Of a DNA stretch of 9,755 bases, positions 7,003 to 9,755 are shown in pieces (position 1 is the first letter of the stretch; the number at the start of each line of letters is the position of its first letter). The DNA is taken from positions 26,548 through 36,302 of the forward strand of contig PMCY01000175.1 of the NCBI GenBank assembly GCA_003154255.1, read 5' to 3'. The stretch is from Candidatus Aminicenantota bacterium (GTDB lineage: Bacteria > Acidobacteriota > Aminicenantia > Aminicenantales > UBA4085). The notes beneath the pieces are model-generated. The model saw only the letters and a program-made list of their open reading frames with translations, had not been told where the DNA came from and did no database searches. The translations under genes and the position numbers were made by a program.

Positions 7003-7790
7003 TCGCCGGGGCGGGAAATTTCCCGCTCCTGGCGCTCCGCGCGGCCCGCAGCGACGGCTATTCCTGCGTCGTCGCCGGTTTGCGGGGCGAAGCGCGCCCC
7101 GACATCGGAGCCGAGGCCGAGGCCTTGGAATGGTTCTCGGCCGCCGAGCTGGGCCGTCTGACGGCTTTCTTTAAAGAGCGGGGCATCCGCCGTGTGCTCC
7201 TGGCGGGCAAGATCGATCCGCGCATTGTCTTCGCCATCCAAGCCCCTGACGCCGCCCTGCAATCCCTTCTGACCAAAGCCCCTGATCGGACGCCCTCCGG
7301 ACTGATCGGGGCCCTGATCGAATACCTGGCCGGACAGGGCCTGACCGTCATCGACCCGGAAGTCTGGCTGACCCCCTACTTCTGTCTCCCGGGAGTCCTG
7401 ACGGGGTCCGCCCCGGCGGCCGACGTCCTGGCCGATATCGAGTATGGCTGGATCCGGGTCCGCCGCCTGGCGGATGAGGACATCGGGCAGACCCTGGCGG
7501 TCAAAGGCCGCGCCGTCGTCGCCGTCGAGGGTTTGGAAGGCACGGACGAGGCCATCAAACGGGCCGGGCGTCTGGCGGGAGAAGGCGTCGTCATCGTCAA
7601 AGTGGCCCGGACACGCCAGGACATGCGCATCGATGTGCCGGCCATCGGCGCCGAGACATTGCGCAGTCTGATCCGGATCGGCGCGGCGGCTCTCTGCTTC
7701 GAGGCCGGGCGTGTCGCACTCTTCGATCGGGAAGAATCTCTGGCCCTGGCCGAAGCCAACCGCATTGTGGTGCTGGCCCGCCGGGCTTAA
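6981..7790 (+). CDS. lpxI: UDP-2,3-diacylglucosamine diphosphatase LpxI
   Basis: LpxI hydrolyses UDP-2,3-diacylglucosamine to lipid X and UMP. It replaces LpxH in many alpha- and deltaproteobacteria and related phyla. The 269-residue product fits the family length. The N-terminal domain begins IGVIAGAGNFPLLALRAAR (5-23), a Rossmann-like start. The C-terminal domain carries VEGLEGTDEAIKRAG (182-196) and VKVARTRQDMRIDVPAIG (206-223). Asp218 in the latter probably corresponds to the catalytic Asp of the characterised Caulobacter enzyme. I chose the ATG at 6981 rather than the upstream in-frame ATG at 6897: family homology begins at MGERIGV, and the 28 extra residues are the lpxA sequence read in another frame. 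It overlaps lpxA by 22 nt, with a close GGAG at 6975-6978. Confidence 0.9.
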   Translation: MGERIGVIAGAGNFPLLALRAARSDGYSCVVAGLRGEARPDIGAEAEALEWFSAAELGRLTAFFKERGIRRVLLAGKIDPRIVFAIQAPDAALQSLLTKAPDRTPSGLIGALIEYLAGQGLTVIDPEVWLTPYFCLPGVLTGSAPAADVLADIEYGWIRVRRLADEDIGQTLAVKGRAVVAVEGLEGTDEAIKRAGRLAGEGVVIVKVARTRQDMRIDVPAIGAETLRSLIRIGAAALCFEAGRVALFDREESLALAEANRIVVLARRA

Positions 7791-7805
7791 GACGGAAGGA
7801 TCATC

Positions 7806-8732
7806 ATGGACAAAGTCAAAGTCGGAATCATCGGCGTGGGCTACTTGGGTATGCAGCATGCCCGGATCGCCTCATACTTGGAGCAGGCCGAACTCGTGGC
7901 CGTGGCCGACATCGATTTCAAAAAGGCCTTTGAGATCGGCAACCGCCACGGGGTCAAGTATTTTCAGAACTATGAAGAAATGCTCGACGAGATCGACGCC
8001 GGGATCGTGGCCACCCCCACGTCCGAACACTTCCATATCTCCATGGCCTTGCTCCGGCACGGCAAACACGTTCTCGTCGAGAAACCGATCACTGAAACCG
8101 TGGCCCAGGCTGAACAGCTTGTGGCCGAGGCCAAATCCAAGGGGCTCGTCTTCCAGGTCGGCCACCTGGAGCGCTTCAACCCGGCCGTAGAGGCCGTCGA
8201 AAACATGATCTCCGACCCCAAGTTCATCGAGGTCCAGCGGTTGGGCTCGTTCTCGGCCCGCTCCCTCGACGTCGACGTCGTCCTGGACCTTATGATCCAC
8301 GACCTGGACATCATCTTGGCCCTGATCAAGGACGAGGTCGGGATCATCCGGTCCTCGGGCATCCATGTCCTTTCGGAGAAGATCGACATCGCCAACGCCC
8401 GCCTCGAATTCAAGTCGGGCTGCGTAGCCACCCTGACCGCCAGCCGCGTCCATCAGGGCAAGGTCCGCAAGCTCCGCATTTTTGAACCGACCGCCTATTA
8501 CTCCATCGACTACATCGACCAGGAGGTCAAGGTTTTCCCCCTGAGCGGCCGGCAGACGGACATCAAAACCTTCAAGATCAAAAAGGAAGAACCCCTCAAA
8601 AAGGAAATCGATAATTTCCTGACCTGCATCAACGAAGGGCGGACGGGCAAGGTCAGCGGGGAGGAGGGCCTGCGCGCCCTGCGCCTGGCCCACGCCGTAC
8701 TTAAGGAAATCGGAGCGGGCCAGGCCGTCTGA
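7806..8732 (+). CDS. Gfo/Idh/MocA-family NAD(P)-dependent dehydrogenase, possibly GnnA-like UDP-GlcNAc 3-dehydrogenase
   Basis: This soluble sugar dehydrogenase has 308 residues. Its N-terminal Rossmann domain has GVGYLG (10-15) for NAD(P), and EKP (92-94) carries the usual catalytic-site Lys93. The C-terminal domain has GHLERFNPA (119-127) and DLMIHDLDIIL (161-171) with probable catalytic His165. The gene follows lpxI by 15 nt, with GGAAGGA (7794-7800) as ribosome binding site. In Acidithiobacillus and Leptospira, GnnA of this family oxidises UDP-GlcNAc at C3. GnnB then transaminates the product, giving lipid A with amide-linked 3-acyl chains. The position beside lpxA and lpxI makes this role attractive, but no GnnB-type aminotransferase is present here. 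Other sugar-nucleotide oxidations remain possible, so no gene symbol is given. Confidence 0.85.
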   Translation: MDKVKVGIIGVGYLGMQHARIASYLEQAELVAVADIDFKKAFEIGNRHGVKYFQNYEEMLDEIDAGIVATPTSEHFHISMALLRHGKHVLVEKPITETVAQAEQLVAEAKSKGLVFQVGHLERFNPAVEAVENMISDPKFIEVQRLGSFSARSLDVDVVLDLMIHDLDIILALIKDEVGIIRSSGIHVLSEKIDIANARLEFKSGCVATLTASRVHQGKVRKLRIFEPTAYYSIDYIDQEVKVFPLSGRQTDIKTFKIKKEEPLKKEIDNFLTCINEGRTGKVSGEEGLRALRLAHAVLKEIGAGQAV

Positions 8733-8749
8733 CGACCGCCCGGCCCGCT
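8714..8749. terminator. Candidate bidirectional terminator hairpin between convergent genes
   Basis: A perfect 8-bp inverted repeat pairs AGCGGGCC (8714-8721) with GGCCCGCT (8742-8749). A smaller inner hairpin is possible in the loop (CGT at 8726-8728 with ACG at 8732-8734). It spans the dehydrogenase stop codon and lies just beyond the stop of the convergent minus-strand gene. No T-run follows on the plus strand. On the minus strand the sequence after it reads ATTTCCTTAA, only mildly T-rich. The location suits a shared terminator, but the weak T tract keeps confidence low. Confidence 0.38.
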
Positions 8750-8762
8750 GCGCACGGCTCCG

Positions 8763-9491
8763 TTACTTGGACATCTTGAAGAAGGCGTCGTCGAGACTCG
8801 CGTTGTAAGTGACCTTGGTGAAGGTCATGCGCAGGAACTCGGCGCCGGCCTGGTAGGTGATCATCTTGTGGGCCATCATGATGTCGCCCTCTTTCCTATA
8901 GTCCTCGAACACCGTTTCACCCTCGACGTCCGCGCCGGACATGTCCTGGGTCTTGGCCTTGGCCTTATAGATGAGGTAGGTGCCCGGATCGATATACATC
9001 GTGGCCTTGGTGCCGTCCTTGGAGGTCTGCTCGAGGACGAAGTATTCCTTGTCACCGATCTTTTCTTTGGCTTTCAGGACGTAGGTGATGCCGTACTTCT
9101 CGGGGTTGAGCAGGGCATCGTTGCCCAAGGCCTGGCGGCGCATGCTCTGTCCCTGTGTCTCGGGCATCTCTTCGGTCGAGCCCGTCTGGGGGTTGGTCAT
9201 CCAGGCTTTTTGGCCGTCAAAGGCCTGGGTGATGACCATGCCCATGAGCTCGATGTCGATGCGCATCTTGTCCGGTTCCTTCTGGTACATGGTGACGCTG
9301 CCGTTCATTCCCATCTGGACCATCTCCAACGTGCCTGAAGTGGTAGTGTCCTTGACGGCGGCCAGGGCGGCCCGCCCGCCCAGCGCCTGGATCATCTTGT
9401 CCGAGAGGCCCTTGACGTCCGGAGTCTGGGCCGAGACGGTCAGCCCGGCCAGGAGCGCCAGCAGGATTCCGGCGACGGCGAATTTCTTCAT
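8763..9491 (-). CDS. Secreted protein with probable LolA/outer-membrane lipoprotein-sorting-like fold
   Basis: The 242-residue product starts with a clear signal peptide (1-21, cleavage after SA) and has no lipobox cysteine, so it should be soluble in the periplasm or secreted. The mature part has alternating beta-strand patterns such as TSGTLEMVQMGMNGSVTMYQ (51-70) and DKMRIDIELMGMVITQAFDG (74-93), followed by MYIDPGTYLIYKAKAK (165-180). This resembles the open beta-barrel LolA/LolB/LppX-type fold that carries acyl chains, and many similar proteins are annotated as lipoprotein-sorting-like. I cannot say that it is the LolA partner of LolCD: canonical LolA is usually nearer 200 residues, and the resemblance is one of fold style. 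It is transcribed separately from, and towards, the envelope operon. Its ribosome binding site is strong. Confidence 0.78.
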   Translation of the reverse strand: MKKFAVAGILLALLAGLTVSAQTPDVKGLSDKMIQALGGRAALAAVKDTTTSGTLEMVQMGMNGSVTMYQKEPDKMRIDIELMGMVITQAFDGQKAWMTNPQTGSTEEMPETQGQSMRRQALGNDALLNPEKYGITYVLKAKEKIGDKEYFVLEQTSKDGTKATMYIDPGTYLIYKAKAKTQDMSGADVEGETVFEDYRKEGDIMMAHKMITYQAGAEFLRMTFTKVTYNASLDDAFFKMSK

Positions 9492-9498
9492 AATGGTT

Positions 9499-9506
9499 CC
9501 TCCTTT
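9499..9506 (-). promoter_or_regulatory. Strong ribosome binding site of the LolA-like gene
   Basis: On the minus strand AAAGGAGG lies 7 nt before the ATG at 9491, a near-perfect anti-Shine-Dalgarno match with ideal spacing. It confirms the start codon and predicts strong translation. Confidence 0.8.
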
Positions 9507-9522
9507 GGGATCGTTGCGTCCT

Positions 9523-9552
9523 ATTTTAATATGAATACGGCGCCCGGGCCAA
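9523..9552 (-). promoter_or_regulatory. Candidate sigma-70-type promoter of the LolA-like gene
   Basis: On the minus strand TTGGCC (9547-9552, 4 of 6 to consensus) and TAAAAT (9523-9528, 5 of 6) are separated by 18 nt. Transcription would begin near 9515-9517, leaving a leader of about 25 nt that contains the ribosome binding site. The A/T-rich -10 stands out from its GC-rich surroundings. The -35 is weak. Confidence 0.4.
9530..9538 (-). repeat. Left arm of 9-bp inverted repeat (GTATTCATA on minus strand)
   Basis: The plus strand reads TATGAATAC, the exact reverse complement of 9611-9619. In minus orientation it overlaps the candidate promoter spacer, just upstream of the -10 element. It could be an operator half-site or simply promoter-like A/T-rich sequence. 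Confidence 0.45.
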
Positions 9553-9610
9553 AGGTTTTTCGCGCATTCGGAGAACCCCGGGCAGCCGTTGATTTCCAGG
9601 GGCCGAAAGT

Positions 9611-9619
9611 GTATTCATA
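9611..9619 (+). repeat. Right arm of 9-bp inverted repeat (GTATTCATA on plus strand)
   Basis: This exact inverted copy of 9530-9538 lies 6 nt before the transporter ATG and touches its AGGAG ribosome binding site. TATTCA could act as a weak -10, with TTGATT (9589-9594) 17 nt upstream, but the resulting transcript would start almost at the ATG. Confidence 0.45.
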
Positions 9620-9625
9620 GGAGCC

Positions 9626-9755
9626 ATGACGACGAACCGCAAGCTGGGATTGTTCGACGCGGCCATGATCTCCAGCGGGGCCATGATCGGCGCCGGGATC
9701 TTCATGAATTCCGCGGAAAGCGCCCGCACCCTGCAGACTTCGGCCCAGCTCCTGC
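9626..9755 (+). CDS. APC-superfamily amino acid permease, N-terminal fragment (3' end outside window)
   Basis: Only 43 codons are present, with no stop before the window edge. The start, MTTNRKLGLFDAAMISSGAM, followed by IGAGIF, matches the first helix of APC-superfamily amino acid transporters. In that helix an unwound G-[SA]-G-[IL]-F segment (here GAGIF, residues 22-26) binds the substrate carboxylate and amino group. The product would be an inner-membrane transporter. AGGAG (9619-9623) precedes the ATG with only 2 nt spacing, which is short. The substrate cannot be told from this fragment. It is divergent from the LolA-like gene, with no evident link to the envelope operon. Confidence 0.72.
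   Translation, partial: MTTNRKLGLFDAAMISSGAMIGAGIFMNSAESARTLQTSAQLL

Larger units (their letters stand above)
9492..9625. other. Divergent intergenic region
   Basis: This 134-nt gap separates the minus-strand LolA-like gene from the plus-strand transporter, so promoters for both must lie here or in the flanking coding sequence. It holds the minus-strand ribosome binding site and promoter candidate, two CCCGGG palindromes (9543-9548 and 9577-9582), and a 9-bp inverted repeat reading GTATTCATA towards each gene. No small gene or RNA was recognised. Confidence 0.7.

Noticed and set aside
6849..7859. Minus-strand open frame of 336 codons antisense to lpxA/lpxI
   Set aside because: It lies wholly opposite well-supported lpxA and lpxI, its product is an Asp/Gly/Arg/Gln-rich composition typical of antisense reading of high-GC genes, and it matches no family I know.
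8868..9338. Plus-strand open frame of 156 codons opposite the LolA-like gene
   Set aside because: The minus-strand gene has a signal peptide, a strong ribosome binding site and a promoter candidate. The plus frame is Gly/Leu/His-rich shadow sequence.
1..9755. Mobile elements, CRISPR arrays, tRNA or rRNA genes, defence systems
   Set aside because: Reading through the window showed no transposase, integrase, regularly spaced repeats or structured RNA gene; nearly all of the sequence is accounted for by envelope genes.

Overview
The window carries one long plus-strand run of cell-envelope genes, then a minus-strand gene that converges on it, and finally the first codons of another plus-strand gene. 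It has high GC and is densely coded. The genes belong to a diderm (Gram-negative) bacterium that makes lipid A. From memory, the order lysS - lolC - lolD - bamA - skp - fabZ - lpxA - lpxI - Gfo/Idh/MocA dehydrogenase resembles the envelope operons of Geobacter-type deltaproteobacteria and of Acidobacteriota. Lineages such as Aminicenantes are plausible, but I cannot fix the taxon from the sequence alone.

Layout. Positions 1-812 are the C-terminal part of lysyl-tRNA synthetase. Positions 821-2714 are lolC-like and lolD genes that overlap by 8 nt; they encode the inner-membrane ABC machine that hands lipoproteins to LolA. After an 89-nt gap come bamA (2804-5152) and skp/ompH (5197-5724), for outer-membrane protein insertion and chaperoning. 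Skp overlaps fabZ by 4 nt, fabZ overlaps lpxA by 14 nt, and lpxA overlaps lpxI by 22 nt. A Gfo/Idh/MocA dehydrogenase follows 15 nt after lpxI and ends at 8732. A hairpin at 8714-8749 may end transcription. On the minus strand (8763-9491) is a secreted protein with a probable LolA-like fold. After a 134-nt divergent intergenic region, an APC-family transporter begins at 9626 and runs off the window.

How the genes work together. FabZ and LpxA both draw on beta-hydroxyacyl-ACP, and LpxI acts two steps later in lipid A synthesis. The dehydrogenase may be a GnnA-type enzyme that prepares a 3-amino sugar for LpxA, but its partner aminotransferase is not in the window. BamA, Skp and LolCD build the protein and lipoprotein part of the same outer membrane.

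No defence system, mobile element, CRISPR array, rRNA or tRNA gene was seen, and I found no clearly undescribed system. The points most worth checking are the missing lpxD and lpxB, the GnnA-like dehydrogenase, the single LolC-type subunit with a hook-like loop, altered residues in LpxA and FabZ, and a 9-bp inverted repeat shared by the divergent genes at the right end.
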